NCBI GenBank assembly: GCA_041178325.1
Contig: JBEGVN010000004.1
Coordinates: 1 to 52,926, forward strand
Reading direction: 5' to 3'
DNA: 52,926 bases
DNA from: UBA6136 sp041178325
GTDB taxonomy: Bacteria > Pseudomonadota > Gammaproteobacteria > Methylococcales > Methylococcaceae
The notes beneath the pieces are model-generated. The model was given only the letters and a program-made list of their open reading frames with translations, searched no databases and was not told the DNA's origin. Position 1 is the first letter of the stretch; every line of letters starts with the position of its first letter. Below are positions 41,452-50,794 of the stretch, piece by piece. A program made the position numbers and the translations under genes.

Positions 41452-42210
41452 GTGACCCCATTCAAAATCGTCATCCCGGCACGCCTCGGATCCAGCCGAT
41501 TGCCGGGTAAGCCGCTGCTGGACATTGCCGGCAAGCCGATGATTGTTCATGTGTGCGAGCGGGCCCTTGAGGCCGGCGGGGAAGTCTTCGTTGCAACCGA
41601 CGATACCCGCATCATGGCGGCTGTTGCAGGACTTGAGGTGAAGGCCCTCATGACGCGAGTTGACCATGCCAGCGGTACCGACCGCATCACGGAGGTCGCA
41701 GAAATCGAAGGCTGGCCGGATGAAACGCTCGTGGTCAACCTTCAGGGCGATGAACCACTGATGCAACCCGCTTTAGTCCGAGAACTGGCAGAAACCCTGG
41801 CAGAAGATCGGGAAGCGAGTGTTGCAACACTCGCTGCACCGATCGAAGAAGCCCACGAAGTTTTTGACCCCAATGCGGTCAAAGTAGTCACCAACCGTTA
41901 TGGGCACGCGCTCTATTTCAGTCGCGCACCCATTCCCTGGCACCGGGATCGCTTTCGGAACATCAAAGACGCCCTGCCGCCAGAGGGTCCATGGCTCCGC
42001 CACATCGGGATCTACGCCTATCGCGCCGGATTCTTGCGCCGCTACGTCCGCTGGGCGCCCTCTGAACTGGAACAGATTGAAGCGCTAGAGCAGCTTCGCA
42101 TTCTCTGGCACGGAGAAAAGATCAAGGTCATGACGGTGGCGCAGCCACCGCACGCGGGGGTCGATACGCCAGAGGACCTGGCGCGGGTAAGCCGAATTCT
42201 TGCCGGCTAG
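41452..42210 (+). CDS. kdsB: 3-deoxy-manno-octulosonate cytidylyltransferase
   Basis: KdsB activates KDO as CMP-KDO for lipid A-core synthesis. The nucleotide-binding start IVIPARLGSSRLPGKPL and the NLQGDEPLM block are typical. 252 residues, normal length. The start codon is GTG, two bases after the trm112 stop. It overlaps acyP tail to tail by 4 bases. Together with gmhB and lptM it shows an LPS-bearing envelope. Confidence 0.97.
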   Translation: MTPFKIVIPARLGSSRLPGKPLLDIAGKPMIVHVCERALEAGGEVFVATDDTRIMAAVAGLEVKALMTRVDHASGTDRITEVAEIEGWPDETLVVNLQGDEPLMQPALVRELAETLAEDREASVATLAAPIEEAHEVFDPNAVKVVTNRYGHALYFSRAPIPWHRDRFRNIKDALPPEGPWLRHIGIYAYRAGFLRRYVRWAPSELEQIEALEQLRILWHGEKIKVMTVAQPPHAGVDTPEDLARVSRILAG

Positions 42211-42482
42211 CGCAGAACCAGGAAACCGGAATCCAAGGGGGCTTCGGGTGGATCGAGGACATCCACGCGATCCACCCGAGCCATCAAGGGGCCACCTGCT
42301 TGACACCAATGGAGCAAGGCCTCCACGCGGGCAGCCTCCCCCTCAGCAACCCATTCAACGCTGCCGTCCGCAAGATTTCTGACCCAGCCCGAAAGCCCTA
42401 ACTCCAGCGCTTTTCTTCGGGTGGACTCACGAAAGAAAACGCCTTGTACCCGGCCTGTCACGATCACCCGCGCGCGGGCCAT
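42207..42482 (-). CDS. acyP: Acylphosphatase
   Basis: A 91-residue enzyme that hydrolyses carboxyl-phosphate bonds. The conserved VTGRVQGVFFRES holds the catalytic Arg, GWVRNLADGSVEWVAEGE the catalytic Asn. ATG 42482 is chosen because AGGA is 8 bases upstream; ATG 42491 would have no room for it. Its stop overlaps the kdsB end. Role in the cell is not known. Confidence 0.92.
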   Translation of the reverse strand: MARARVIVTGRVQGVFFRESTRRKALELGLSGWVRNLADGSVEWVAEGEAARVEALLHWCQAGGPLMARVDRVDVLDPPEAPLDSGFLVLR

Positions 42483-42505
42483 TTTCGCCATCCTGACTGC
42501 TCCCC

Positions 42506-44746
42506 TCAAGCCGAACCCGAACGCAGAATCCAACCCATGTGGATCCGCGGGTTTCTCTCAAAATCCTTTGGAAGGGTTTTGGCACTGATATCCTCTATCG
42601 CAAGATCACCCAGGGCCTCTCGGTTCAATTTGAACTTCCGCTGGTTGGTCGTAAATACCAGACTCCCGCCGGGAGCCAGAATGGCCATAGCGGCCCGGAT
42701 CATCCCGACATGGTCACGCTGGATATCCAACGTTCCGGCCATTCGCTTGGAAGTCGAGAAGGTCGGGGGATCCAAAAAAATCAGATCAAATCGCTCAGGA
42801 TCCTTTGAAGCCTGATCAAGCCATGCAAGACAATCAGCGCGAAGGTATCGATGCGAGCCCCCGGTAAAGCCGTTGAGTGCCATGTTGGCCTCAGCCCAGT
42901 CGAGGTAGGTGTTCGAAAGGTCGACGCTGAGCGTGGACGATGCCCCCCCCGCCGCGGCGTGGACCGTTGCCGATCCAGTGTAGGCAAACAGATTCAGAAA
43001 GCGCTTCTTGGAAGCCATGTCCCGGATCAGACTTCGGGTAATACGGTGATCAAGGAAAAGACCTGTATCCAAATAATCTTCGAGATTGACCCGGAATTTG
43101 AGGCCAGCCTCCTGTACAGCCAGAAAACGCCCCTTCTCGGACTGTTTTTCATACTGATTTAAACCCTTCTGGCGTTTTCGAACCTTGAGAATGACTTGTT
43201 CGGGGGGGATTTCAAGGACGGCCGGCAAGGCTGCCATGAATTCGATCAGCCGTTGCTCGGCTCGGGCCGGATCCACGGTCGAGGGTGCCTCGTACTCCTG
43301 AACATGCGCCCTGAGCACGCCTTCACAGGCGTAAAGATCAACCGCCATCGCATATTCGGGGAGATCGGCATCATAGAGCCGGTAGCAGGTGATATCGTTC
43401 TGACGCGCCCAGCGGCCCAGGTTGCGAAGATTTTTACGCAGCCGGTTCGCAATCATTTCGGCGCCACCCGAAGTTAAATCCACCTCACGGAGTTTCCGAA
43501 GCCACTTTCGTTGCTCGCGCTCCTCCGGAGTCAAAGGTCCTCCCTCGGCGGGAGTGAAATGACGCTCACTACTGATTTCGAAATTCAGTAACTTGCAAGG
43601 CAAACTGCCGTTGAATAAGGCGTACTGTTTTCGGGCCCGGATCCCGAGCTTGAATGCCAGTTCCGGATTAGCCGTGAAAAGGCTGGCGCGATAGCCCTCG
43701 AAATGGGTCCTGAGCGTGTCCCCAAGAACACGATAGAGGGGCACCAGTGATTCCTCATCACCCAGGCGCTCCCCATAAGGCGGATTGGTCACCACCAGAC
43801 CTGCTGGCCCCTCAGGCCGGACATCAGCGACGGAGCCCAGCGTCAATGAGACCTGATCGACAAAGCCAGCACGTTCAAGATTGGCCTTGGCCACGGTCAG
43901 CGCCCGACGATCGATGTCCGAACCCCGAATCAAGGGCATCGACTCCCGCCCCCTGCGACTGCGCTCCTGCGCCTCATCGCGAAGATTGAGCCAAACATTA
44001 GGGTCATGATCCGGCATCGCCATAAAGCCAAACCAGGATCGCAGAAGACCGGGCGCTGTATCTGATGCCATCAGTGCTGCTTCGATAGGCAGTGTCCCCG
44101 AGCCACATAGTGGATCCAGAAAAGAGCCTCCGGCTTGGGCAATCTCTGGCCAGCCCGCACGAATCAGAATGGCGGCGGCCAGATTTTCCTTCAGCGGCGC
44201 CTTGCCTCCCTCCAGGCGATAGCCTCTTCGGTGAAGGCTGTCTCCGGACAGATCAAGACTCAAGGTCGCCTGGTCACGATCCAGGTAGAGGTTGATTCTG
44301 AGGTCAGGATTGGAAAGGTCGACCGAGGGCCGCTTGCCACTCAAGTCCATAAAATAGTCAACGACAGCGTCCTTGACCTTTTGAGCCCCGAAAAGGGTAT
44401 GTGTGATGGCGGATCGGCTGGAGGCAAAATCCACTGCAATCACGGTATCCGTATCGAGATAACATGACCATGGGACCGCCCGAACCCCGTCGTAGAGTTG
44501 TTCGATAGTTGCAGCAGGAAAACGGGCTAAAGGCCATAGAATGCGATTCGCCAACCGACTCCATAGACAGGCACGATAGGCCGTTTCAAGGCTACCCTCG
44601 AAAGCCACGCCAGCACGACCGGGCACCACTGCACTCGCCCCAATCGCCGTCAGCTCGTCGGCCAAGAGAAGTTCGAGCCCCAAAGGCGTCGTGGCATGAA
44701 AGGCCGTGATGGCCTGCCCGGGATGAGTGTTTTCAGTTTCTTGCAT
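42506..44746 (-). CDS. rlmL: Bifunctional 23S rRNA methyltransferase RlmKL
   Basis: The 746-residue fusion makes m2G2445 (N-terminal RlmL half) and m7G2069 (C-terminal RlmK half) in 23S rRNA. The N-terminal half has a THUMP domain and the methyltransferase motif VVTNPPYGERLG; the C-terminal half has FLNLFAYTGSATVHAA and DLIFLDPPTF. The fused form is typical of gammaproteobacteria. It starts at ATG 44746, overlapping the transglycosylase gene by 14 bases; ATG 44755 is also possible. Confidence 0.95.
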   Translation of the reverse strand: MQETENTHPGQAITAFHATTPLGLELLLADELTAIGASAVVPGRAGVAFEGSLETAYRACLWSRLANRILWPLARFPAATIEQLYDGVRAVPWSCYLDTDTVIAVDFASSRSAITHTLFGAQKVKDAVVDYFMDLSGKRPSVDLSNPDLRINLYLDRDQATLSLDLSGDSLHRRGYRLEGGKAPLKENLAAAILIRAGWPEIAQAGGSFLDPLCGSGTLPIEAALMASDTAPGLLRSWFGFMAMPDHDPNVWLNLRDEAQERSRRGRESMPLIRGSDIDRRALTVAKANLERAGFVDQVSLTLGSVADVRPEGPAGLVVTNPPYGERLGDEESLVPLYRVLGDTLRTHFEGYRASLFTANPELAFKLGIRARKQYALFNGSLPCKLLNFEISSERHFTPAEGGPLTPEEREQRKWLRKLREVDLTSGGAEMIANRLRKNLRNLGRWARQNDITCYRLYDADLPEYAMAVDLYACEGVLRAHVQEYEAPSTVDPARAEQRLIEFMAALPAVLEIPPEQVILKVRKRQKGLNQYEKQSEKGRFLAVQEAGLKFRVNLEDYLDTGLFLDHRITRSLIRDMASKKRFLNLFAYTGSATVHAAAGGASSTLSVDLSNTYLDWAEANMALNGFTGGSHRYLRADCLAWLDQASKDPERFDLIFLDPPTFSTSKRMAGTLDIQRDHVGMIRAAMAILAPGGSLVFTTNQRKFKLNREALGDLAIEDISAKTLPKDFERNPRIHMGWILRSGSA

Positions 44747-45332
44747 AGTCTTCATCAAATTCGCTACGGCAACCGGCCAACTGCCCATCGTAACGATGCG
44801 CTGTCCGGGCCACATTTTTGGCCACATCCATCAGCCAGCCTTTTTGGCGGTAACTCCCCCGCGCATACCCCGATGGCCCCTCGTGATAGGCCAGATACTG
44901 ACGATAGGCATCATGCGTTGGTATGCCCAATTCACGGGATGTCTGAAAGACATACCAACCCACAAAGTCGGCGGCATCCTCAAAATCATCCCGGCTGGCA
45001 CTCCAGCGCCCGGTCATCCGAAGATATCTCTCCCAGGTTCCATCGAGCGCCTGCGAGTAGCCATAGGCACTCGAAACTCGCCCCGTAGGGATAAACAAAA
45101 ACCACGTTCTTGGTGGCTGCGCATCTGAAACAAAGGCCGACTCATGGCGAATGATGGCCATTTGAACCGGTATCGGCACATCCCAACGCGCTTCGCTGGC
45201 GCGTGTTCCCGCATACCAGTCGTCTTTTTCCCGAAAAATTGCGCACAGGTCGGAAGGGTTCCTGGGCGGTGCCGTTGCACAGCCCGACACCAAGAGGGCG
45301 CCAAGAAATGCAGAGACTACAGCTCGGCTCAA
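44733..45332 (-). CDS. Lipoprotein transglycosylase with SLT-like domain
   Basis: A 199-residue lipoprotein: the N-terminal signal ends in VSGCAT (lipid-bearing Cys about residue 18). The rest resembles lytic transglycosylase SLT domains, with the catalytic Glu in AIIRHESAFVSDA and the GYSQALDGTW block. It probably cuts peptidoglycan glycan strands at the inner face of the outer membrane. The start codon is TTG with GAGG 7 bases before it. It overlaps rlmKL by 14 bases. Confidence 0.83.
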   Translation of the reverse strand: MSRAVVSAFLGALLVSGCATAPPRNPSDLCAIFREKDDWYAGTRASEARWDVPIPVQMAIIRHESAFVSDAQPPRTWFLFIPTGRVSSAYGYSQALDGTWERYLRMTGRWSASRDDFEDAADFVGWYVFQTSRELGIPTHDAYRQYLAYHEGPSGYARGSYRQKGWLMDVAKNVARTAHRYDGQLAGCRSEFDEDYARN

Positions 45333-45360
45333 CGGAGTGCCTCAGGGAGGGTGGGATAAA

Positions 45361-45393
45361 GGGAGAAGCATACCACCTCCAACGGCTTCTCCC
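45361..45393. repeat. 9-base inverted repeat between divergent genes
   Basis: GGGAGAAGC (45361-45369) and GCTTCTCCC (45385-45393) flank 15 bases between the transglycosylase gene (-) and the GH1 gene (+). The spacing of about 24 bases between arm centres would suit a dimeric regulator as well as a hairpin. No protein is known to bind it. Confidence 0.4.
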
Positions 45394-45445
45394 CGGCAGG
45401 TCAGTTGGTAATAATGGGTGACCTTCTGTTTGACGAGAATGATCG

Positions 45446-46792
45446 ATGGCCTCCACCTTGTTTCCGCCAGATTTTATCTGGGGCGCAGCCACCTCCGCCT
45501 TCCAGATCGAAGGCTCCCCCCTCGCCGATGGGGCGGGCCCCTCCAACTGGCAGGCTTTCTGCCACGAACCTGGACGGGTCATCAACAACGATCACGGGGA
45601 CCTTGCATGTGATCACTATCGACGCTATCCCGAAGATATCCGACTGATGCAGGAGATCGGGCTTGGTGCCTACCGGTTCAGCATCAACTGGGCTCGCATT
45701 TTTCCTGAAGGGCGAGGTCGACTCAACGTCGCTGGACTCGATTTTTACAAGCGCTTACTGGATAAGCTGGAAGTCGCCGGTATAACGCCTTATGTCACCC
45801 TCCACCACTGGGACTACCCTTTGGCTTTGAGTGAGCGGGGGGGCTGGCAAGAGCGGGACTCCGCGCCTTGGTTTGCGGACTATTCTGCAGCTATTTTTCA
45901 AGCACTCGGTACGCGCATCTCGCACTGGTCAACCTTCAATGAACCCTGGGTTATGGTCCACGAGGGTTATGTTGCAGGGTCTCACCCCCCGGGCGTGACC
46001 GACATGACGAAAGCACGTGTGGCGACCCATAACATTCTGAGAGCCCATGGCATGGCCGTACAGGCTTTTCGGGCCGAAACTCAGGGAGAGATCGGGATCG
46101 TGGTCAACCTAGAACCCAAGGATCCCGCCAGCGATAGTGCTTTGGATCTTGCAGCGACCCGTCGTGCTGATGCCTGGATGAACCGACAATTCCTGGACCC
46201 CCTTTTGCTCGGCCATTATCCCGAGGAACTTGAGGAGCTTTGGGGCAACACAGGGCAGCCTATTGCCGAAGAAGATTTTCGTCTGATCCAGACACCGATC
46301 GATTTTGTCGGCATCAATTACTACAGTCGCTCAGTCGTTAGGAATGCCCCCCAAAACGCACCTTTCCGGACCGACCGGGTCGAGCCATTGGCCGAGAGAA
46401 CGACCGACATGGGCTGGGAGATTTTTCCTGAAGGCCTCACCCGCTGCCTCCTCTGGGTCAAGGACCGTTATGGCGAAATCCCCCTCTACATTACCGAAAA
46501 TGGGGCAGCCTTCGATGATGGACCCAATGCTGAAGGCCGTATTACCGATCAGCGCCGGACGAACTACTTCAGAAGCCATCTCCTGGCTGCCCACAAGGCT
46601 ATTGCGGCCGGAGCACCTTTGAAGGGGTACTTTGCCTGGTCCCTTTTGGACAATTTTGAGTGGGCTTTTGGCTATGCCAAACGATTTGGCCTGATTCACG
46701 TCGATTTTAAGACGCAGACCCGAACACTCAAGGACAGCGCCCATTTCTATCGAGAGGTAATCCAGACCGGGGGGGCCAACCTCGAGGAGTAA
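45446..46792 (+). CDS. GH1 family beta-glucosidase
   Basis: A 448-residue (beta/alpha)8 glycosidase. The N-terminal FIWGAATSAFQIEG signature is present, the acid/base Glu is E166 (STFNEPW) and the nucleophile Glu is E351 (YITENG); the C-terminal WSLLDNFEWAFGYAKRFGL binds the aglycone side. It has no signal peptide and is cytosolic. It probably releases glucose from beta-glucosides, which Glk would phosphorylate. 6-phospho-beta-glycosidase activity cannot be excluded from sequence. No PTS or sugar importer is next to it. Confidence 0.93.
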   Translation: MASTLFPPDFIWGAATSAFQIEGSPLADGAGPSNWQAFCHEPGRVINNDHGDLACDHYRRYPEDIRLMQEIGLGAYRFSINWARIFPEGRGRLNVAGLDFYKRLLDKLEVAGITPYVTLHHWDYPLALSERGGWQERDSAPWFADYSAAIFQALGTRISHWSTFNEPWVMVHEGYVAGSHPPGVTDMTKARVATHNILRAHGMAVQAFRAETQGEIGIVVNLEPKDPASDSALDLAATRRADAWMNRQFLDPLLLGHYPEELEELWGNTGQPIAEEDFRLIQTPIDFVGINYYSRSVVRNAPQNAPFRTDRVEPLAERTTDMGWEIFPEGLTRCLLWVKDRYGEIPLYITENGAAFDDGPNAEGRITDQRRTNYFRSHLLAAHKAIAAGAPLKGYFAWSLLDNFEWAFGYAKRFGLIHVDFKTQTRTLKDSAHFYREVIQTGGANLEE

Positions 46793-46925
46793 GCAGTCCA
46801 GCAGGAGGCCAACCACGCCATAAGTGAAATAGGGTATTGATTTCGACTCAGAACTGTTTAGGATGCCCAAAAATAGTTTCGTGTCGATCTCTTAGGGCGG
46901 GCACAGCCTGTCAGGAGCTATCCCT

Positions 46926-47216
46926 ATGCGCACTTTTCTCCATTTTTTCCTCTTGATCGGGGGATTCACCCTTGTAACCCCCGTCATCGCAAAACTTCCG
47001 GATCTGCCCGAAGAGCAAGCCGGGCGCTGCCGCGCCCTCGGGGATGTCAGCGCAAGCTCCGGCTATGGCAAGAACCCCAACTGGCAACCCATTGCTCGCA
47101 CCTATGCGGAGAAAAAAGCTGAGAATCTTGGCGCCACTCACGTCAGCTCCATCCAGTTCATCGCAGGAGGGAGCTTCAACGGCGAAGCCAGACTTAAGGC
47201 CTATGCATGTCCTTAA
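46926..47216 (+). CDS. Small secreted protein, weakly DUF4156/RcsF-like
   Basis: A 96-residue protein with a signal peptide (MRTFLHFFLLIGGFTLVTPVIA) and no lipobox. The mature part has two Cys (C35 and C95 near the end) that could form one disulfide, and the pattern KKAENLGATHV as in DUF4156/RcsF-like folds. I do not recognise it with certainty. It stands alone between the GH1 gene and amt (opposite strand), with GGAG upstream of its ATG. Confidence 0.65.
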   Translation: MRTFLHFFLLIGGFTLVTPVIAKLPDLPEEQAGRCRALGDVSASSGYGKNPNWQPIARTYAEKKAENLGATHVSSIQFIAGGSFNGEARLKAYACP

Positions 47217-47222
47217 CCTCTA

Positions 47223-48521
47223 TTAGAAGTGGTATCCCTTGCCATTGTGCGAAGAAAGATCCAGCCCTTCTATCTCCTCATCGGCTGACACCCGAAGGCC
47301 GATGATCCTGTCCACGAGCTTAAGCAGCCCAAAGCTGATCGCCACACTCCATCCTGCTGACACCAGGACGGCGATAGCCTGAATGCCGGTCTGTTCGGCA
47401 ACGGAATGACCTCCTGGAAGCCCTGTCCCGCCAAATGCCGAAAGGCTGAGGACGGGAAGCAAAAGCGCACCAACCATACCGCCAACCCCGTGGACGGGAA
47501 AGACATCGAGCGCATCATCGATGCCCAATCCCCGCTTGATGCCACCGATCGCGAAAAAGCAGACCGTTCCCGCCACAACCCCCAGTAACAAAGCGCCAAA
47601 CGGCCCGATAAATCCAGCTACAGGAGAGACAATGCCTAAGCCTGCAATCAAACCCGTAGCAATCCCAAGTAGCGTGGGGCGGCCATAGCGAATCCACTCC
47701 ACGCCCATCCAGACCAAGGCGCCTGCTGTGGCCGCGATATGGGTCGTCAGCATGGCCAATCCTGCAGCGCCATTCGCCATTAAAGCGCTGCCTGCACTAA
47801 ATCCGTGCCAGCCCACCCAGAGGATGCCGGCCCCCGTGGCGGTCAAGGTCAGGTTATGGGGCGGGACCAGCATCCCAGGATATCCCCGCCGCGGTCCGAG
47901 TAACCAGGCAGCCGTCAGCGTTGCAGCCCCAGCAGTCGTATGCACAACAATCCCCCCGGCAAAATCGACGACACCCCACTGAGCGAGCCAGCCGCCGCCC
48001 CAGACCCAGTGGCACACCGGCACGTAAACGAACATCAACCAAAGCCCACTGAACATCAGTAGCGATGAAAACCGCATGCGCTCAACCACACCGCCGATCA
48101 TGAGCGCGGGGGCAAACACAGCAAAACTGAGGTGATACATGCAAAACACCGACTCCGGAAGACTCCCAATCAACGCCTGTGCATCCAGCCCCCTGAGAAA
48201 GAGCCGATCCATACCTCCGATCCAAGGCTGCAGCTCGTCATTGCCTGTTAAGGCCAAGCTGTAACCCCCAACCATCCATAGAACCGAAACCAAAGAGGTC
48301 ACAGCAAAGCATTGGATGAGGACGGAGAGGACATTTTTCGTTCGTACCAAGCCGCCGTAAAAAAGCGCGAGCCCCGGGACGGTCATGAACAGAACCAAGC
48401 CGGTGGAGGTCAGAATCCATGCCGTATCGGCAGGATTGAGATGGCTCCCCTCATCCGCCAGCAAAGGCATGGGGCAGACAGCAAAAAAGGCAGGGATCAA
48501 TACACGATTCCACTTCCGCAT
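47223..48521 (-). CDS. amt: Ammonium transporter Amt
   Basis: A 432-residue membrane protein of the Amt/Rh family with 11 expected helices after a signal-like start. Typical blocks are LTSTGLVLFMTVPGLALFYGGLVR, the pore His in FVYVPVCHWVWGGG, and DFAGGIVVHTTAGAATLTAAWLLG; later GIDDALDVFPVHGVGGMVGALLL holds the second His. ATG 48521 has AAGGAG 8 bases upstream, and the longer open frame is not needed. No glnK is next to it. A 15-base palindrome lies about 38-52 bases before the start. Confidence 0.95.
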   Translation of the reverse strand: MRKWNRVLIPAFFAVCPMPLLADEGSHLNPADTAWILTSTGLVLFMTVPGLALFYGGLVRTKNVLSVLIQCFAVTSLVSVLWMVGGYSLALTGNDELQPWIGGMDRLFLRGLDAQALIGSLPESVFCMYHLSFAVFAPALMIGGVVERMRFSSLLMFSGLWLMFVYVPVCHWVWGGGWLAQWGVVDFAGGIVVHTTAGAATLTAAWLLGPRRGYPGMLVPPHNLTLTATGAGILWVGWHGFSAGSALMANGAAGLAMLTTHIAATAGALVWMGVEWIRYGRPTLLGIATGLIAGLGIVSPVAGFIGPFGALLLGVVAGTVCFFAIGGIKRGLGIDDALDVFPVHGVGGMVGALLLPVLSLSAFGGTGLPGGHSVAEQTGIQAIAVLVSAGWSVAISFGLLKLVDRIIGLRVSADEEIEGLDLSSHNGKGYHF

Positions 48522-48558
48522 GGTCAGGCTCCTTGAATCGAAAAATGAAGCGCAGATA

Positions 48559-48573
48559 GTATCGTTACGATAC
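48559..48573. promoter_or_regulatory. 15-base palindrome upstream of amt
   Basis: GTATCGTTACGATAC is a perfect palindrome with one central base, between amt (-) and hemW (+). It resembles TetR-type operators in size and symmetry but matches neither the NtrC site nor a known consensus that I can name. Confidence 0.45.
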
Positions 48574-48653
48574 GTTGTGGCCAAGTCTTTTTCGAGGCGA
48601 TACCATATGCCACCCAAACCCCTATTGCGGCAGGGGCGGGTTAGACTAGCGCT

Positions 48654-49814
48654 ATGCTCGTCGCTCCAATCCCTCTAAGCCTTTACGTTCACATCCCCTG
48701 GTGCGTTCGAAAGTGCCCCTATTGTGATTTCAACTCCCATGAACAATCGGGAGGCTTGCCCGAAAAAGGCTATGTCGCGTCCTTGCTGTTCGACCTCGAA
48801 AGTCAGATAGCGGGGATTCAAGACCGAACGATCGAAACCATCTTTATCGGAGGCGGCACACCGAGTCTCTTTAGCCCGGATAGCCTCGAGGCTTTACTCA
48901 AGGGCATTCAGTCTCGCGTTCCTGTAGCCCGTGATGCCGAGATCACCATGGAGGCTAACCCGGGAACCGCAGAGTCCGGGCGATTCAGTCGTTATCGGGA
49001 GATTGGATTGACACGATTGTCGATCGGGGTTCAGAGCTTTGATCCCGAAATCCTCACAAAAATCGGACGCATTCATGATGGCCAAGAGGCCATCGCGGCC
49101 GCACGAATGGCCAAAAGCGCCGGATTCAAGGAATTCAATCTGGACCTTATGTTTGGCCTTCCCGGGCAAACCGAAGCACTCGCTCTTCATGACATTGAAA
49201 CGGCTATCGGCCTGGAGCCAACACACCTGTCTTTCTATCAATTGACGCTGGAGCCCAACACGGTCTTTCACAAATACCCGCCCATCCTCCCAAACGAAGA
49301 GGACACTTGGAGCATTCAGGAACTCGGGCAATCACACCTTCGCAAAGCGGGCTTTCGGCAATACGAGGTCTCGGCCTATGCCCAAGAGGGTTCCCGTTGT
49401 CGCCATAACCTCAATTACTGGAAATTCGGGGACTATCTCGGCATCGGTGCCGGCGCGCATGGCAAAATAACTTCCTTGAATACTGGAGTCATTAAAAGAA
49501 CTCAGCGCCTCAAGCAGCCTCTCAGCTATATGAAAGCTGCTGAGGAAAGGCATACTCTGGGGACCGAGTCCGAGGTTACGCCCGATGAGATTCCATTTGA
49601 GTTCCTGATGAACGGCCTGAGGCTCCGCGAAGGCTTTGAGATGAGTCATTTCAAGTCAAGAACAGGCCTTGAAATAGACCGGCTGGAACCCATCCTGACG
49701 ACATTACTGAATGAACAGCTTCTCGAAAGAACCTCGACCCACATTCGCTGTAGCGAACACGGATTTAATTTCCTCGATTCCATTCTTCAGCATTTCCTGA
49801 CCAGCCCATGTTGA
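48654..49814 (+). CDS. hemW: HemW radical SAM protein (heme chaperone)
   Basis: A 386-residue radical-SAM protein with CVRKCPYC (C17, C21, C24) and the HemW-type fourth Cys-like context CDFNSH; the family blocks FIGGGTPSLF and QYEVSAYAQEGSRCRHNLNYW follow. HemW binds heme and hands it to respiratory enzymes; it is not the coproporphyrinogen oxidase HemN. It overlaps the DUF58 gene by 7 bases. Confidence 0.93.
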   Translation: MLVAPIPLSLYVHIPWCVRKCPYCDFNSHEQSGGLPEKGYVASLLFDLESQIAGIQDRTIETIFIGGGTPSLFSPDSLEALLKGIQSRVPVARDAEITMEANPGTAESGRFSRYREIGLTRLSIGVQSFDPEILTKIGRIHDGQEAIAAARMAKSAGFKEFNLDLMFGLPGQTEALALHDIETAIGLEPTHLSFYQLTLEPNTVFHKYPPILPNEEDTWSIQELGQSHLRKAGFRQYEVSAYAQEGSRCRHNLNYWKFGDYLGIGAGAHGKITSLNTGVIKRTQRLKQPLSYMKAAEERHTLGTESEVTPDEIPFEFLMNGLRLREGFEMSHFKSRTGLEIDRLEPILTTLLNEQLLERTSTHIRCSEHGFNFLDSILQHFLTSPC

Positions 49815-50749
49815 ACATCCATCGAAAGCCCCGTGATACTGAGGACCCAGAGGCTGTCATTCGACCGACACTCGATGACCTCATCCGGTTAAATCAACCT
49901 GCAAAAAGCGTCGAACTGGCGCGATCAACAGCAAGGGCTCTACAAAGTGGACAATATTTCTCGGCTTTCAAAGGCCGGGGCATGGAGTTCGATGAAAGTC
50001 GGCCCTATGCGCATGGGGATGACATTCGGAGCCTGGACTGGCGTGTTACCGCCCGCACTGGCAAAGTCCATACCAAACTCTTTCGCGAAGAGCGGGAAAG
50101 GCCTGTTTTCCTGAGCGTGGATCTTAGGGCCCCCATGTTTTTTGCAACCCGGGGCATGTTCAAGTCCGTTCTGGCGACGCGTCTAGCTGCATTGATTGCT
50201 TGGAGCGCATGCCATCACGGTGATCGAATCGGTGGCCAGATTTTTTCAGAATCGGGCAGTACAGAGTTCAAGCCACTGGAGGGACATTCGGCCGTGCTCC
50301 GGATCCTCAAAGGACTCGCAGAACAGGCTCAGGCACCCAAGCCCCAGAGCCATCAACACCATGCTCTGGATCAGGCTCTCAATGAACTGAATCGCCACAT
50401 CAAGCCGGGCAGTCTCGCTTTCATCATCAGTGACTTTCGGGACCTTGGCGCCGCTGGAGCATCAAATCTGGGTCGACTGGCGAGGCAGAGTACCGTGGTC
50501 CTCATCATGATTTCAGACCCGATTGAGCGGGATCTGCCTCAAGGGCTTCACCGCTATGGTGCCCCCGGCGAAGACCGGATGATTCTCGGCGATGAAAAAT
50601 CACGCCGACTGCATCTCGAAAAATTTGAAGCCCGCGAAAATGAAATCAGAAAACTGGCGCGAGGCCACAGGATGCGGTTCGTCTCAGGATGGACGAATGA
50701 AGAACCCGTTCTGATCCTCGAGCGCGCCTTTCGCTCAAGAACATTCTAG
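49808..50749 (+). CDS. DUF58 domain-containing protein
   Basis: A 313-residue protein with the DUF58 signature KGRGMEFDESRPYAHGDDIRSLDWRVTART and the MIDAS-like VWA-type fold that follows. DUF58 proteins usually sit with MoxR AAA+ ATPases and VWA proteins; none is next to it here, because DUF945-LprI follows it directly (46 bases). It is coupled to hemW by a 7-base overlap. Its function is unknown. Confidence 0.88.
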   Translation: MLNIHRKPRDTEDPEAVIRPTLDDLIRLNQPAKSVELARSTARALQSGQYFSAFKGRGMEFDESRPYAHGDDIRSLDWRVTARTGKVHTKLFREERERPVFLSVDLRAPMFFATRGMFKSVLATRLAALIAWSACHHGDRIGGQIFSESGSTEFKPLEGHSAVLRILKGLAEQAQAPKPQSHQHHALDQALNELNRHIKPGSLAFIISDFRDLGAAGASNLGRLARQSTVVLIMISDPIERDLPQGLHRYGAPGEDRMILGDEKSRRLHLEKFEARENEIRKLARGHRMRFVSGWTNEEPVLILERAFRSRTF

Positions 50750-50794
50750 CGGCCTTTCATTCCCCCCTCATTTTCTCATCAGCGAGATTCAGCT

